Made by a program: the position numbers and the translations under genes. A model generated the notes under the pieces. The model did not search any database. It had not been told where the DNA came from and saw only the letters and a list, made by a program, of their open reading frames with translations. A DNA stretch of 5,942 nucleotides from BRH-c25 sp964574195 (GTDB lineage: Bacteria > Bacillota > Clostridia > Lutisporales > Lutisporaceae). Shown piece by piece: positions 4,973-5,942 of this stretch (within the stretch, counting starts at the first letter, position 1; each line of letters opens with the position of its first letter). Location: NCBI GenBank assembly GCA_964574195.1, contig CAZNMO010000248.1:1-5942 (forward strand), in the 5' to 3' direction.

Positions 4973-5911
4973 ATGTTTACTGACAGGCTGATAGAAAAAG
5001 TAAGGGATTGCAGGAACCATACAGTGGTGGGACTTGATCCCAGGCTTGATTATGTCCCGAAGTTCATAGCGGATGAGGTGGGGCAGGACAAACCGGTGGA
5101 GAAAAGTCCTGAGCTGATTGGAGAAGCATTTTTCAGGTTCAATAAGGAAATAATAGACAATGTTTATGATCTGGTGCCGGCTGTCAAGCCGCAGATAGCT
5201 TTTTATGAACAGTACGGGCTTTCAGGCATCCAATGCTATCTGAAGACCTGTGAATATGCACGGTCAAAAGGCCTTCTGGTCATAGGGGATGTAAAGAGGG
5301 GAGACATAGGCTCAACTGCGGAGGCGTACTCAGATTTCTATCTGGGCGACAATCCGTGGTCTGCAGCCACTGATTGCATAACAGTTAATCCATACCTGGG
5401 TACAGACTCAATAGCGCCTTTTATAAAGGATTGCAGCAAGAACGGAAAGGGCATATATATTCTGGTAAAGACCTCCAACAAATCCTCGGTAGATATACAA
5501 GACCTGGAATCCGGTGGGAAGAAAATATATGAGCATGTAGCAGAGCTGGTGGCGAAGCTGGGTGAGGATCTTACGGGCAAGTATGGCTACAGCTCGGTAG
5601 GCGCAGTTGTAGGGGCGACCTTCAGGGGCGACGGCATCAGACTAAGGGAGCTTATGAAAAAGGTTTATTTTCTTGTGCCTGGATATGGTGCGCAAGGAGG
5701 TACTGCAGAGGATGTGGCTGTCTGCTTCAATGATGATGGTCTGGGAGCTGTAGTTAACTCATCCAGAGGCATAATTGCCGCTTACAAGAGCAGCACCTAC
5801 AGCGGAAGGTTCAAGGAAGGGGAGTTCGGTCTTGCAGCGAGAGAAGCGGCAATTGCTATGAGAGATGATATAAATAGTGAACTGGAAAAGGTGGGCAAGA
5901 TAGCATGGTAG
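4973..5911 (+). CDS. pyrF: Orotidine 5'-phosphate decarboxylase, type 2 (long form)
   Basis: PyrF decarboxylates orotidine monophosphate to UMP, the last step of de novo pyrimidine synthesis, without cofactor. At 312 residues it belongs to the long type 2 group, not the ~240-residue form of Bacillus subtilis and E. coli. VGLDPRLDYVPK (19-30) is the N-terminal strand with D22. KPQIAFYEQYG (72-82) carries a conserved Lys. The active-site motif DVKRGDIGSTAEAYSDFYLG (106-125) holds D106, K108 and D111, with the GSTAEAY extension typical of type 2. VPGYGAQGG (235-243) and NSSRGI (262-267, R265) form the phosphate-binding end. AGGAGG at 4961-4966 lies 6 bases before the ATG. It is probably co-transcribed with pyrR and pyrC, and its last codons overlap the start of a likely next gene. 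Confidence 0.97.
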   Translation: MFTDRLIEKVRDCRNHTVVGLDPRLDYVPKFIADEVGQDKPVEKSPELIGEAFFRFNKEIIDNVYDLVPAVKPQIAFYEQYGLSGIQCYLKTCEYARSKGLLVIGDVKRGDIGSTAEAYSDFYLGDNPWSAATDCITVNPYLGTDSIAPFIKDCSKNGKGIYILVKTSNKSSVDIQDLESGGKKIYEHVAELVAKLGEDLTGKYGYSSVGAVVGATFRGDGIRLRELMKKVYFLVPGYGAQGGTAEDVAVCFNDDGLGAVVNSSRGIIAAYKSSTYSGRFKEGEFGLAAREAAIAMRDDINSELEKVGKIAW

Positions 5912-5942
5912 AGGCAGTAAACTATACGCAAAGTATTGGTCA
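5905..5942 (+). CDS. Probable start of the next pyr-operon gene, cut by the window edge
   Basis: An ATG at 5905 opens a frame still open at the window end (12 residues, MVEAVNYTQSIG). It overlaps the pyrF stop by 7 bases, a common arrangement for translationally coupled genes. AAGGTGGG at 5887-5894 is a fair ribosome binding site 10 bases upstream. In clostridial and Bacillus pyr operons the remaining genes include carA, carB, pyrK, pyrD and pyrE. A PyrK electron-transfer subunit is my best guess from context, but 12 residues cannot decide it. Confidence 0.45.
   Translation, partial: MVEAVNYTQSIG

Overview
This window looks like ordinary chromosomal housekeeping DNA from a low-to-mid GC, spore-forming Firmicute, most likely a clostridium. 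The grounds are strong AGGAGG-type ribosome binding sites, TTG starts, a YteA-type TraR/DksA protein (a family named for sporulating Firmicutes), a DUF5665 membrane protein, and the lspA - rluD/ylyB - pyrR gene order familiar from Bacillus and clostridia. All seven complete genes and both edge fragments are on the + strand. I found no mobile element, tRNA, rRNA, CRISPR array or phage gene.

Layout. 1-397 is the 3' end of a type I-beta DAHP synthase gene (shikimate pathway), closed by a hairpin terminator at 425-467. 494-1417 holds a small DUF5665 membrane protein and a TraR/DksA zinc-finger protein. An extended -10 promoter at about 1444-1452 then precedes lspA (signal peptidase II) and an RluA/RluD-type pseudouridine synthase. 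2893-3066 is a pyrimidine-operon control region: a promoter overlapping the rluD stop codon, a leader hairpin, a PyrR-binding loop, an alternative antiterminator pairing and an intrinsic terminator. It is followed by pyrR, pyrC and pyrF. The last 38 bases are probably the start of another gene that overlaps the pyrF stop.

How it works together. PyrR, the first gene of the operon, should bind its own leader RNA when UMP/UTP is high. That keeps the 3' side of the binding loop from pairing with the terminator's 5' arm, so transcription stops before pyrR. When uridine nucleotides are low, TGAGGCA (2977-2983) can pair with TGCCTCA (3014-3020) and open the terminator. PyrC makes dihydroorotate and PyrF makes UMP, the third and last steps of de novo pyrimidine synthesis.

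The unusual points are modest. They are a second hairpin terminator starting in the pyrR stop codon, a PyrR-site-like hairpin enclosing the pyrC ribosome binding site, and the absence of pyrB and uraA/pyrP between pyrR and pyrC. I see no evidence for a wholly new system.
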